Below, piece by piece: positions 18,331 to 25,838 of a stretch of 41,646 nt of DNA; the stretch's first letter is position 1, and each line of letters starts with the position of its first letter. The translations under genes were made by a program, and so were the position numbers. This DNA is from Mycolicibacterium chlorophenolicum (lineage in GTDB: Bacteria > Actinomycetota > Actinomycetes > Mycobacteriales > Mycobacteriaceae), in contig NZ_JYNL01000005.1 in assembly GCF_001044235.1 (NCBI RefSeq), forward strand, positions 1 through 41,646, in the 5' to 3' direction. The notes under the pieces were generated by a model. That model made no database searches, was not told where the DNA came from, and was given only the letters and a program-made list of their open reading frames with translations.

Positions 18331-18612
18331 TCACGGGTCTGCCGGGTGGCGACTTGATCTGGGCGGCACCGATTGCAGGCCTATCAATAGCAGGCCCACC
18401 AGGACTAAGAGCACGGCCATCGGAAAGCCGATCAGCAGATCTAGTGCCCCGACGACCCGCATGCTCGCCAGGTGAGCAATCAGATGGGCAACGGCCATTG
18501 CCGAGCCCACCACAACGAGCACCGAGCCCACCGCGCGTCTGAAACGCGCCCACCGGCGCGAGTTTCGATTCAGCCGCCGGGATCCAGCCTGGTATGTGTC
18601 GCCTGGCGCCAT
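18331..18612 (-). CDS. Small two-helix membrane protein
   Basis: This 93-aa protein has a basic N-terminus (LNRNSRRWARFRRAV) and two hydrophobic segments (SVLVVVGSAMAVAHLIAHLA and LLIGFPMAVLLVLVGLLLIG) joined by SMRVVGALD. It is the intact paralogue of the broken gene at 12932-13192 and keeps the shared GS-M-A--H---HLA--R-VG---LL-G-PMA core. Function unknown. ATG 18612 has ACAGGAG five bases upstream. A BlaI-type box lies 31 bases upstream. Both copies being BlaI-boxed suggests a role in the same stress programme. Confidence 0.75.
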   Translation of the reverse strand: MAPGDTYQAGSRRLNRNSRRWARFRRAVGSVLVVVGSAMAVAHLIAHLASMRVVGALDLLIGFPMAVLLVLVGLLLIGLQSVPPRSSRHPADP

Positions 18613-18642
18613 GGCGCTCCTGTTCCAACGCGGCCGATTATC

Positions 18643-18659
18643 TACTATCGAGATTAGTA
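18643..18659. promoter_or_regulatory. BlaI-type operator: two-helix membrane protein
   Basis: TACTAT-CGAGA-TTAGTA (TAC-N11-GTA, five-base core half-sites identical), 31 bases upstream of ATG 18612. Confidence 0.75.
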
Positions 18660-18751
18660 CTCAGCATAGTGTGGACCGGGTAGGCCCTCGGCGGGTCGCA
18701 ATACGGACGTGGTCTGCCACCGGCGTTTGGCAGCCTCTTCGTGGCATCAAC

Positions 18752-19347
18752 TCATTCGGGCGCGCCGGCTGCGGTCACCGCAGTGGATAGCTGGCGCTCG
18801 GCCAGGCGAGTGAGCCGCTTGAGGTGATCACGGCTGTACTTGAAGCCAGCCGAGCGCACCTCAATGATGAGCGGCCCGTCACGGGCCGCGATGGTTACAC
18901 CCATTGGGCCGACCAACTGTCTCGTGACGATAGCCAGCGCATCTTCACCGACATAGGGCCGCCCAGCCCTACAGAGCCGCGCGAGGATCGAAGGCCCTCG
19001 ACGAGATTGATGAAGGCCGTGAAGGCGCCCTCATCGGTTGGGTAATCAGCGACCGCCACGGTGAGCTGGACCATTGCGGTCAAGTCGCTGAACTGTGATC
19101 GCCGCGTTGCTTGTGGCGTACCCGGCGCCTCGGGATCCACACCTGTGCGAGCCATCCGGGTCATCATCGGGAATTCTTGGCGCACAACGGATAATGAAAG
19201 GACTTCGTTAGCAGGCAGCGCAGGTGGTGCCGCGGCATTGCGGTCCAGCAGGGTGTCCAGAATAGGGTTGGCACAGCCGCTGAGGATCGCCGCCGACACA
19301 ACGGCTAGGGCCAGAGCGCGGCGGCCGCAGCGTCGGCCGCACAACAT
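18752..19347 (-). pseudogene. Frameshifted lipoprotein gene
   Basis: From ATG 19347 the product begins with a lipoprotein signal (ALAVVSAAILSGC, lipobox LSGC, Cys about residue 25) and runs through QFSDLTAMVQLTVAVADYPT to a stop at 18895. Another frame then continues without a break from about 19000 to TGA 18752 with clear protein character: RPYVGEDALAIVTRQLVGPM, VTIAARDGPLIIEVRSAGFK and RDHLKRLTRLAERQL. The two parts together give about 198 residues, so one indel between about 18960 and 19010 has split the gene, unless it is a sequencing error. The family is unknown to me. The start codon abuts a BlaI-type box, suggesting leaderless translation. Confidence 0.68.
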
Positions 19348-19363
19348 ACTAACTACGCTAGTA
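19347..19363. promoter_or_regulatory. BlaI-type operator abutting a start codon: lipoprotein
   Basis: TACTAA-CTACG-CTAGTA (TAC-N11-GTA). On the minus strand it ends TTAGTA|TG, so its last base is the A of ATG 19347. A TANNNT element (TAGCGT) lies seven bases before the ATG, fitting a leaderless mRNA. Confidence 0.75.
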
Positions 19364-19428
19364 CTGGTTTTCTGCCGACAGAGGTGCTGGGTTATCGCTC
19401 CACGGTTGGAATGTCACGTCCGGTGTCG

Positions 19429-20331
19429 TCAGCCGGCGGTGCAGGACGCTAGCCCGGTCAGGGCGGCGAAGGTGAGGAGCGTGGTCATGCCCAGCACGAG
19501 CGCTGCCCCCCAGGCGGCGTTTGAGCCGGCGATGCGCCCCGCGGATGAGCGGCGCCCGTCGAGCCGGGCCAGTCGCAGTTGGATGCACTCGCTGGCGATG
19601 CCCAGTGCGGGCGCCGGTGCGGGAGCGCTCTGCAAGGTCTGCAGCGCCCGGTGCAGGCCCCTGGGGCCGTGGGAGCGGGCGGCGTGCGCGTCGGCGTCCA
19701 GTTCGACCAGTGTGCGAACCAATGAGGGTGAGTGACGCATCAGGGGCAGCCATCCCAATCCCGCGGCGGCGGCCTGGGCGACGGCTATCAGCAGATGATG
19801 GCGTCGGCGCACGTGGGCGCGCTCATGGGCTTCCACAGCGCGCACGGCTGCGCTGTCGAGGCACTGCCGCAGTCCGGTGCTCATCACCACCAGCGGCGGG
19901 GTGCCAGCCAGGCTGTAGGCCAGCGGCTCGGTCGCCGGCAGCCACAGCACCGCGCCGGCGTTGGGGCTGTGGCCGGTCAGCAACCAACCCAGTTCGACGT
20001 GCTTGTCGTGCAAGCGACGTCGATGCCGGCCGATGCGGCTCAGCTGCCAACCTCCGCGAATGGCGGCGGCGCCCAGCGCGGCAGCACTGAGGATTCCCGC
20101 GACGGTATCCACTCCTCCGGGCGGACCCGCGTGCAGCGCCAGCCAGCACCGGTGCAGCAGTTCGGCCAGCCCTGGCAGCGCGACCGCGGCGAGCGTGACG
20201 CATACGAGCACACCCCACAGCACCAAGAGCACCGCGGCGTCGGTGCCGCGGCGGGTCAAGGCCCGCAATATCGGTGGTGTGAGGACACCGACGGCGAGGC
20301 CGCCGACGGTCCACCACATCACTGCGGTCAC
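19429..20331 (-). CDS. blaR: BlaR-type M56 membrane metallopeptidase (second copy)
   Basis: This 300-aa M56-family membrane protease has hydrophobic segments at about 5-23, 33-55 and 75-95, the zinc motif VEAHERAHVRRRHH (HExxH), the downstream acidic ligand region LVELDADAHAARSHGPRG, and a terminal hydrophobic segment. As in the first copy there is no penicillin-binding sensor domain. GTG 20331 overlaps the blaI stop (GTGA). It is the last gene of a probable four-gene operon: CPVC membrane protein, TlpA-like protein, blaI, blaR, headed by a BlaI-type box at 21921. It should relieve BlaI repression after an envelope or redox signal. Confidence 0.9.
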   Translation of the reverse strand: MTAVMWWTVGGLAVGVLTPPILRALTRRGTDAAVLLVLWGVLVCVTLAAVALPGLAELLHRCWLALHAGPPGGVDTVAGILSAAALGAAAIRGGWQLSRIGRHRRRLHDKHVELGWLLTGHSPNAGAVLWLPATEPLAYSLAGTPPLVVMSTGLRQCLDSAAVRAVEAHERAHVRRRHHLLIAVAQAAAAGLGWLPLMRHSPSLVRTLVELDADAHAARSHGPRGLHRALQTLQSAPAPAPALGIASECIQLRLARLDGRRSSAGRIAGSNAAWGAALVLGMTTLLTFAALTGLASCTAG

Positions 20332-20753
20332 CGTCGTCGGCCCCGTTCTTTGAGCCCGCGGGTCAAGGCCCGCGATTCGGCGGTGGTGGCGCTGCGCGCG
20401 AAGTGCAGCAGCGCCGCGGCGGGGTCGCCGCTGTCAGCGAGTAGCTCGCGCAGCGCGTCGGTGGCCGCCTGAATGCGGTCGCGGGTGGCCTGATAGCTGT
20501 AGGCGCGCCCGTCGAGCTCGCGGCTCAACCATCCCTTGCGGTAGAGGTTGTCCATCACGGTCATCACGGTTGTATAGGCGGGCTTGCGGAGGGGTTCGAG
20601 TTCGTCGAGGACGTCACGGACCCGCACCGCGTCGTCGGTGCGCCAGACCACGTCCATGATCGCCGCCTCCAACTCGCCCAGCCCGGGCAACGGCCGAGTC
20701 TGGCGTGCTGCGGTGCGCCGCGATGCCCGGCTGGTCGTCTTGCGGGCTGTCAT
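20328..20753 (-). CDS. blaI: BlaI/MecI-family repressor (second copy)
   Basis: This 141-aa winged-helix repressor has recognition and wing segments PAYTTVMTVMDNLYRKGWLS and RELDGRAYSYQAT, nearly the same as in the first copy, so both may bind the same operator class. The N-terminal 20 residues are Arg/Thr-rich (TTSRASRRTAARQTRPLPG) and absent from the first copy. The ATG 20753 overlaps the stop of the TlpA-like gene (ATGA), and its own stop overlaps blaR. Being in an operon with a BlaI-type box, it is probably autoregulated. Confidence 0.92.
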   Translation of the reverse strand: MTARKTTSRASRRTAARQTRPLPGLGELEAAIMDVVWRTDDAVRVRDVLDELEPLRKPAYTTVMTVMDNLYRKGWLSRELDGRAYSYQATRDRIQAATDALRELLADSGDPAAALLHFARSATTAESRALTRGLKERGRRR

Positions 20754-21373
20754 GGTCTCTGCCTTTCCCCAAGCGCGGCGGCGACGGTTTCGGTGACCTC
20801 GTCGACATCGCGAAGCACCTGCATCGGCAGGCGGCGCACGGAACCGTCGGTATCGACAAGGTAACTCAGCGGCAGCAGTTGCGGTGCCCGCAACGCGCCC
20901 GCGACCGCATCGGCGTCGGTGAACGACGGATAGCCGATATTCAGGTCGCGGACCAGGGCCGCAGCCGAGGACGGCCGGTCGCGCACATCGACACCGATAA
21001 CCCGCACCGCGCCTGGGGTGTCGGTGTAGGCGTCGAGCACCGGCATCTCCTCGCGACACGGTGCACACCATGACGCCCACAGGTTGAGTAGTGTCGGCGC
21101 GCCGGCTACGGCTGCACCCACATCCACCGGCTGCGAGGACCCCAGGCACCGGGCCATCACCCCGGACAGTGTCGGCACCGGCGAGCCGCCGGGCAGTGGC
21201 GCCGGGCACGGCGCGGCGCCAGCTTCGGTGGCGGCGGGGTCTGCGCGCGCCTCCAGGTGGTTCTCTGCCAGTCGCTGCTTCGCCGGCGCGGACACCGGGT
21301 CGTGACTGATAAGTACACCAGCGACGGTGGCCGCCGCGACGGCGACCAACCCAGCCAACGCTCGACCCCGCAC
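20750..21373 (-). CDS. TlpA/ResA-like thioredoxin-fold protein
   Basis: This 207-aa protein has an N-terminal signal anchor (LAGLVAVAAATVAGVLI), a linker, and a thioredoxin domain with the active-site LNLWASWCAPCREEMPVLD and the later cis-Pro region LPLSYLVDTDGS. TlpA/ResA proteins reduce extracytoplasmic disulfides. The gene follows a membrane protein with a CPVC motif by three bases and overlaps blaI by four, so the redox pair and the repressor pair are one transcription unit. GTG 21373 is chosen because it lies immediately before the anchor; the frame is open further upstream. It may deliver reductant to secreted envelope enzymes with active cysteines such as the LDTs; that is inference. 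Confidence 0.85.
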   Translation of the reverse strand: MRGRALAGLVAVAAATVAGVLISHDPVSAPAKQRLAENHLEARADPAATEAGAAPCPAPLPGGSPVPTLSGVMARCLGSSQPVDVGAAVAGAPTLLNLWASWCAPCREEMPVLDAYTDTPGAVRVIGVDVRDRPSSAAALVRDLNIGYPSFTDADAVAGALRAPQLLPLSYLVDTDGSVRRLPMQVLRDVDEVTETVAAALGERQRP

Positions 21374-21375
21374 CG

Positions 21376-21903
21376 CTAGCTGTCGCGCTCGGGCGCTGGA
21401 CCGACTGCGGTCACCGGATGCGACGGTACTCCCTCGCCTCCCACTGGGCAGGAACGCAATGTCGTTACCCGCCGCCACAACGCCCACCCCAGCACTGCCA
21501 ACGACGCCGCCGCGATCGCGGGCTGAATCGGCGCCCACACGGTAAATGCCCCGCTGACGCCGACGGCGGCCACCACCAGTTTGTTACACACCGGGCAGCC
21601 CACCGCCAGCACCGAGCCGACGTTGGCCAGTATCCCGGCACGTCCCGGCGCCGCGGATACAGCCGCGCGGCCATGGACATAGGTTGCCGCCAGCACACCA
21701 CTGAGCAATGCAGTCAGCGCCCACGCGGCGTAGCTCCACCACGGCACCGGCGTCATGCGAACGAAAAAGGGGTTGGCCAGCAAGGCGCTGGGAACGCCCA
21801 CCGCCACAGCGACAACTGCGGCCGCCAACACTGCGACGGCGAGCTGCAGCCACACCACACGACGCGCCATCCTCTGACCACCATCCCGCACGCCCAGTCC
21901 CAC
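21376..21903 (-). CDS. Membrane protein with CPVC motif, probable redox partner
   Basis: This protein of about 175 aa has four hydrophobic segments; between the second and third it carries VLAVGCPVCNKLVVA, a CxxC pair within or near the membrane. Its C-terminus is short and hydrophilic. The following gene is a TlpA-like thioredoxin, so this protein likely passes electrons across the membrane, like CcdA/ScsB-type proteins, but I do not recognise the exact family. Start: GTG 21903 has CTGAGGA five bases upstream; ATG 21870 is the alternative. It is the first gene of the redox-blaI-blaR operon behind the box at 21921-21937. Confidence 0.75.
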   Translation of the reverse strand: MGLGVRDGGQRMARRVVWLQLAVAVLAAAVVAVAVGVPSALLANPFFVRMTPVPWWSYAAWALTALLSGVLAATYVHGRAAVSAAPGRAGILANVGSVLAVGCPVCNKLVVAAVGVSGAFTVWAPIQPAIAAASLAVLGWALWRRVTTLRSCPVGGEGVPSHPVTAVGPAPERDS

Positions 21904-21920
21904 AACGTTCCTCAGCTTAG

Positions 21921-21937
21921 TACTAATCCTCATAGTA
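21921..21937. promoter_or_regulatory. BlaI-type operator: redox-blaI-blaR operon
   Basis: TACTAA-TCCTC-ATAGTA. On the minus strand TACTAT can serve as the -10, with the leader carrying the ribosome site before GTG 21903. It provides autoregulation of the second BlaI. Confidence 0.8.
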
Positions 21938-22038
21938 TTTAACGGTGCGGGTGATCGTGCGATACGGCCTTGTCGCCGGCTTGCGCACCGATGTGGGTGG
22001 CCGGTGCGCGGTCAGCGCCGCAATGCCCACGTTTGCGC

Positions 22039-22164
22039 TCACCACGCTCCCAGCACCGCGGTGATCAGTAAAACGGCGGCAAGCACAAAGACTTTGAGCC
22101 GAAGATCGATGATCAAGCTCATCCTCCCTGTGTCCGATTGGGCATGTGTCACTGGCCGAGACAT
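22039..22164 (-). CDS. 41-aa single-helix membrane protein
   Basis: From ATG 22164 the frame encodes MSRPVTHAQSDTGRMSLIID followed by a basic RLKVFV and a hydrophobic helix (LAAVLLITAVLGAW), ending at TGA 22039. An internal ATG at 22122 directly after AGGGAGG would give 27 residues (MSLIIDLRLKVFVLAAVLLI...). Too short for usual gene callers. A perfect BlaI-type box (22181-22197) lies 17 bases upstream of the longer start, which is the main reason to believe it. It could be a small protein that tunes a membrane partner such as BlaR. No family is recognised. Confidence 0.45.
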   Translation of the reverse strand: MSRPVTHAQSDTGRMSLIIDLRLKVFVLAAVLLITAVLGAW

Positions 22165-22180
22165 CCCGGCCACCCCTAAC

Positions 22181-22197
22181 TACTATCCTACATAGTA
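22181..22197. promoter_or_regulatory. BlaI-type operator: small membrane protein
   Basis: TACTAT-CCTAC-ATAGTA, a perfect palindrome. The likely target is the minus-strand 41-aa frame; its position between divergent units also allows an effect on ripA. Confidence 0.75.
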
Positions 22198-22348
22198 GCT
22201 ACGTTGTGTAGGCCCGCGCCGCCGACGCCCAGCAGCTGCACTAGGTCACCGTTCGATGCGGATGACTCAACGGATCGCGCACGTGCCAGGCCCAGACCGT
22301 TATCACAATGAGACTGTGACCCATGTTTCCAGTGTGACAGTAGTGATG

Positions 22349-22365
22349 TACGTTGCGTGTACGTA
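22349..22365. promoter_or_regulatory. BlaI-type operator: ripA-like gene
   Basis: TACGTT-GCGTG-TACGTA (TAC-N11-GTA), about 103 bases upstream of the ripA-like start. TGTGAC repeats at 22315 and 22333 (18-bp period) lie just upstream and may be a second regulator site. The rest of 22200-22467 has no gene. Confidence 0.65.
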
Positions 22366-22467
22366 CTGGACAACTGCTTACTGGCTGGAGCCGTAGCTGC
22401 GCCAGGGGAGCTCTGACGGACGGCCGGCCGACGGTGATACGCCAGCGCCCCCGCTAAGGGAGATCAT

Positions 22468-23892
22468 GTGATGAGGCCCCTACGCCACTGGGTCAGCCGC
22501 CTCACCGCCGTGACGATCGGTGTTGCCGTGCTGGCCTGTGGTGGTGGCGTCACCGCGCAGGCCTCCCACAATGGCACCGGCCATTCGGGTTCGGAGATCT
22601 CCGTGCTGGTCGCCGACCTCGCGCAGGCCAATCAGCGCCTGGCTGACATCGGCGCGCAGATTCAGGGGCAGCAGGAAGGTGTTAACAAAGCCCTGGTGGA
22701 GGTTGCCAACGCGCGTGATGCTGCCGATGCCGCGCGCCGCGACGTGCAGGCCAGCGAGCAAGGGATGGCCGATGCGAACGCGGCGATCGCCGCCGCTCAA
22801 AGGCGCTTCGATGACTTCGCCGCCGCTACCTACGTCAACGGCCCACCGCAAGCGCTGGTTTCGGCGGCCAGCCCGGAGGACATCATCGCCACCGCCAGCG
22901 CCGATCAGACCCTGGCGCTCAGCCACCGCAACGTGCTGACCGATCTACAGCGCGCCCGTACCGAGCAGGCGAATCGGGCGTCCGCGGCGCGCGCGGCCCA
23001 GCAGCGCGCCGACCAGGCAGCCGCCGATGCCGAGCGAAGTCAACAGGCGGCGGTGGCCGCCCTGACCGAGGCGCAACGCCAATTCGGTGTCCAGCAGGCC
23101 GAAGTCGATCGGCTCGTCGCCGATCGTGACGCCGCGCGGGCCCGTCTCGACGCCGCCCGTCCGGCGCCCTCACCGTCAACCCAGGCGCCTGCGAACGCCG
23201 CGGGCGCCGAGTCTGCGGCTCCGGATCGGTGGGACCGGCAAGGTCCGGCCGGGGCACCGGCGCCCGCCGACACCGGTCAATGGGACACCACTTTGCCGAT
23301 GGTGCCCAGCGCCAACGTAGCCGGGGACCCCATCGCCATCGTCAATGCGGTCCTGCAGATCTCGGCGACCTCGGCACAGGTGACCGCCGACATGGGCCGA
23401 AAGTTCCTGACACAACTCGGGATCCTGCCGCAAGCCTCCGCACCCGCCGACCCCGGATTCACCAACGGGCGCATCCCGCGGGTGTATGGCCGCCAGGCAA
23501 TGGAATACGTGATCCGCCGGGCCACGTCGCAGCTGGGTGTGCCCTATTCCTGGGGCGGCGGCAACGCGAACGGACCATCCCGCGGCATCGACCAGGGCGC
23601 CAACACCGTCGGATTCGACTGCTCCGGACTGATCCTGTACGCCTTCGCTGGTGTGGGCATCAAACTGGAGCACTACTCCGGCACGCAGTACAACTCCGGA
23701 CGCAAGGTCCCCTCATCACAAATGCAACGCGGCGATCTGATCTTCTACGGCCCCAACGCAAGCCAGCATGAATCGATGTACCTCGGCAACGGGCAGATGA
23801 TCGAAGCGCCCTACACCGGCTCGGTGGTTAAGATCTCGCCGGTACGCACCAGCGGCATGATGCCGTATGTCACCCGACTCATCGAATACTGA
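22468..23892 (+). CDS. ripA: RipA-like NlpC/P60 peptidoglycan endopeptidase
   Basis: This 474-aa secreted enzyme has a signal peptide (to about 33), a long coiled-coil region (about 45-250, rich in Ala/Gln/Glu heptads), a Pro-rich linker, and a C-terminal NlpC/P60 domain. The triad Cys385, His434, Glu446 (FDCSGL, SQHESMYLG, MIEAPY) is offset by two from RipA of M. tuberculosis (383/432/444, 472 aa), matching the extra N-terminal residue pair. RipA cuts D-Glu-mDAP bonds and separates daughter cells with Rpf partners. GTG 22468 and ATG 22471 both suit AGGGAG. SQHES replaces SQHVT next to the catalytic His. A BlaI-type box lies upstream. It converges with mmcO. Its coiled-coil normally keeps the enzyme inactive until processed. 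Confidence 0.95.
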   Translation: MMRPLRHWVSRLTAVTIGVAVLACGGGVTAQASHNGTGHSGSEISVLVADLAQANQRLADIGAQIQGQQEGVNKALVEVANARDAADAARRDVQASEQGMADANAAIAAAQRRFDDFAAATYVNGPPQALVSAASPEDIIATASADQTLALSHRNVLTDLQRARTEQANRASAARAAQQRADQAAADAERSQQAAVAALTEAQRQFGVQQAEVDRLVADRDAARARLDAARPAPSPSTQAPANAAGAESAAPDRWDRQGPAGAPAPADTGQWDTTLPMVPSANVAGDPIAIVNAVLQISATSAQVTADMGRKFLTQLGILPQASAPADPGFTNGRIPRVYGRQAMEYVIRRATSQLGVPYSWGGGNANGPSRGIDQGANTVGFDCSGLILYAFAGVGIKLEHYSGTQYNSGRKVPSSQMQRGDLIFYGPNASQHESMYLGNGQMIEAPYTGSVVKISPVRTSGMMPYVTRLIEY

Positions 23893-23981
23893 GAGCTCTC
23901 GAAGCTTTCCGGGCTGACATGACCGTTCGCCGCTGAGGGCGGCTGTTCGATGTGAGCCACCTTGTCACCGCCGAGCTGCGG

Positions 23982-25496
23982 TCAGTTGATGTAGTTGAGG
24001 CTGGTCATCATCCCGGCTTCCTGGTGATAGGTGTTGTGGCAGTGCAACATCCACTCGCCGGGGTTATCGGCGACGAACGACACGCGCAGCTGCTGCATGG
24101 GCAGCACGATCACGGTGTCCTTGCGTGCGCCGGGGCGCCCGTTGGTGGTGAGCACCTCGAAGGTGTGGCCGTGCAAATGCATGGGATGCCACATCATCGA
24201 GGTGTTCTTAAATGACAGCGTGACGCGTTGACCCTCACGGACTTCCAATGGCCGGGTGTTGGAGAACCGCAGACCGTTGATCGTCCAGTCGTAGGGCATC
24301 ATCGACCCGCCCAGATCGGCCGGCAGCTCCACGTCGGCGCGCGCAGCCGGCAACGCCGCACCCGGGGCAGCGCCGAACATGTCAATGGTGCCGACACGAC
24401 CCTGCAGCTCCGGAGGCGCATAGTCGGCGGGCGGTGGCGAACCCGCCCCGCTGACCAACAGTGCCCGTGCCGACGCGTTCTTTCCTTCCGCGGCCGCAAC
24501 GAGCGGGAAGACGCCGTCGCGGGCGGTGACCACCACGTCGTAGCGTTCCCCCATCCCGATCAGCACCGCGTCAACTTCGGTGGGCACGACCGGAAAGCCG
24601 TCGGTGTGGGTCACCGTCAATTTGTGCCCGGCCAACGCGACCCGAAAGGCGGTGTCCGAGCCGGCGTTGATCAGCCGGATCCGCACACGCTGACCAGGCT
24701 TGACACGAAAACTGCTGGCGGCCTTCGGAATACGCCCGTTGATCAGATAGTAGGGGTAACTGACGTCTCCGGCGTCGCCACCGAGCAGTGAGCTGCGGCC
24801 CGCTCCCCCGACCCCCGGAACGGTTCCCCTTCCGGGCATGCCCGGCATGTCGCCCATCCCGGGCATGTCGTGTCCGCCCATTGAATTGCGAAGCCCGTCA
24901 TAGATCTGGGCCGGGCTCGATCCGACGCCGTCGGTCCAGTCGTCGAGCATGACCACCCACTCGGCGTCATAGCTGCCCGGGTCGTTGGGGTCGTCGACGA
25001 TGACGGGGAAGTACAAACCTGTGTCAGCGTCCAGTCCAGTGTGCGGATGAGCCCAGTAGGTGCCTGGATATGGAACGGAGAACCGGTAGGTGAAATCACG
25101 GCCGGCGGCAATGTCCGGTGTGGCCGGCGACGCGCCATCCATGTCGTTGCGCAGCGCGATGCCGTGCCAGTGCACCGACGTGGTGCGGTCGAGCCGGTTG
25201 CGCAGCGTGACGGCCAGTTCGTCGCCCACCGACGCGCGCACCAACGGGCCCGGAACCGTGCCGTTATACGAGACCGTCTGCGCCACCGTGCCGCCGAGAT
25301 CTACACCCGTGCGATCCGCGGTGAGCGTGGCCGACACGGTGCGCCCGCTGTGCGGGCGGCGTGCCTCCGCGCCGGCAACCGCGTTATTGGGCACGACGAC
25401 GGTGCTGCCGCGCGAGCACGCGGCCAGAGTCGCCCCGGCCGCCACCGTTGCGGCAAGAAAGCTTCGCCGACTCCACTGCCCGCGCAGTTCAGCCAT
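23982..25496 (-). CDS. mmcO: Multicopper oxidase MmcO
   Basis: This 504-aa protein has a Tat signal with lipobox (WSRRSFLAATVAAGATLAAC), then three cupredoxin domains. Copper ligands: TSVHWHGIALRND, TYWAHPHTGLDA, MWHPMHLHGHTFEV and LHCHNTYHQEAGM, giving the full type 1, 2 and 3 sites. A Met/Gly-rich stretch (GGHDMPGMGDMPGMPGR, about 285-300) probably binds Cu(I) substrate. Length is the same as M. tuberculosis MmcO (Rv0846c), which oxidises Cu(I) outside the cell for copper resistance. ATG 25496 overlaps the stop of the small membrane gene upstream by eight bases, so they are coupled. No copper-type palindrome precedes it here; instead the promoter carries the 23-bp direct repeat of the adjacent two-component system. 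Confidence 0.96.
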   Translation of the reverse strand: MAELRGQWSRRSFLAATVAAGATLAACSRGSTVVVPNNAVAGAEARRPHSGRTVSATLTADRTGVDLGGTVAQTVSYNGTVPGPLVRASVGDELAVTLRNRLDRTTSVHWHGIALRNDMDGASPATPDIAAGRDFTYRFSVPYPGTYWAHPHTGLDADTGLYFPVIVDDPNDPGSYDAEWVVMLDDWTDGVGSSPAQIYDGLRNSMGGHDMPGMGDMPGMPGRGTVPGVGGAGRSSLLGGDAGDVSYPYYLINGRIPKAASSFRVKPGQRVRIRLINAGSDTAFRVALAGHKLTVTHTDGFPVVPTEVDAVLIGMGERYDVVVTARDGVFPLVAAAEGKNASARALLVSGAGSPPPADYAPPELQGRVGTIDMFGAAPGAALPAARADVELPADLGGSMMPYDWTINGLRFSNTRPLEVREGQRVTLSFKNTSMMWHPMHLHGHTFEVLTTNGRPGARKDTVIVLPMQQLRVSFVADNPGEWMLHCHNTYHQEAGMMTSLNYIN

Positions 25497-25722
25497 TACC
25501 CGCACGCCCCTGTCGCGACTCATCTTGTCCGGGTTTGTCGCCGCGTACACCCCCATCAGAGGTGGCGACTCGGCGACTTTGGCGACCGCCCGCTGCGCCG
25601 AATAACGTCGCCGTGGCGACAACGACGAGCCCCCAACACAAGACCAGTACGCCGGTCAGCGCCAGCCAGAGCTGCCAGTCCCCGGCGGCGTCGAACGCCA
25701 CTGGCGCCCATCCCATACTCAT
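25489..25722 (-). CDS. Small single-helix membrane protein coupled to mmcO
   Basis: This 77-aa protein has one hydrophobic helix (QLWLALTGVLVLCWGLVVVATATLF) and a charged cytosolic tail (RQSRRVATSDGGVRGDKPGQ). ATG 25722 has GAAGGAGG eight bases upstream. Its stop overlaps the mmcO start by eight bases. Small helices of this type often accompany copper and silver resistance genes, but I do not recognise the family and infer no function beyond a link to mmcO. Confidence 0.75.
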   Translation of the reverse strand: MSMGWAPVAFDAAGDWQLWLALTGVLVLCWGLVVVATATLFGAAGGRQSRRVATSDGGVRGDKPGQDESRQGRAGNG

Positions 25723-25782
25723 AGCGGCCTCCTTCGCTGACCACGATGCGAGCCGCAAGCCGCCGAAACGATAAGGGTCGTG

Positions 25783-25805
25783 TGAAGATTCGTTGAAGAA
25801 TGCCG
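25783..25805. promoter_or_regulatory. 23-bp direct-repeat motif at the mmcO / two-component divergon
   Basis: TGAAGATTCGT followed by TGAAGAATGCCG, two TGAAGA units with an 11-bp period, typical of OmpR-family response regulator sites. It matches 29786-29808 at 19 of 23 positions. It lies 61 bases before the small membrane/mmcO operon and 34 bases before the response regulator start. Confidence 0.6.
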
Positions 25806-25811
25806 TGGGGC

Positions 25812-25830
25812 GTCACCGCGTAGCGGTGAC
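25812..25830. promoter_or_regulatory. Inverted repeat before the response regulator
   Basis: GTCACCGC-gta-GCGGTGAC is a perfect 8-bp inverted repeat with a 3-base loop ending 9 bases before ATG 25839. It could be an operator or a leader hairpin masking translation start. Function is inferred. Confidence 0.4.
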
Positions 25831-25838
25831 CCGGCACC

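Noticed and set aside
18139..18357. Plus-strand 72-aa hydrophobic open frame
   Set aside because: No ribosome site, contains the degenerate BlaI box, and its hydrophobic composition is explained by frame bias; no family resemblance.
22315..22338. TGTGAC repeats upstream of ripA as CRP or MtrA sites
   Set aside because: Spacing (18 bp) and orientation fit neither the CRP palindrome nor the MtrA direct repeat well.
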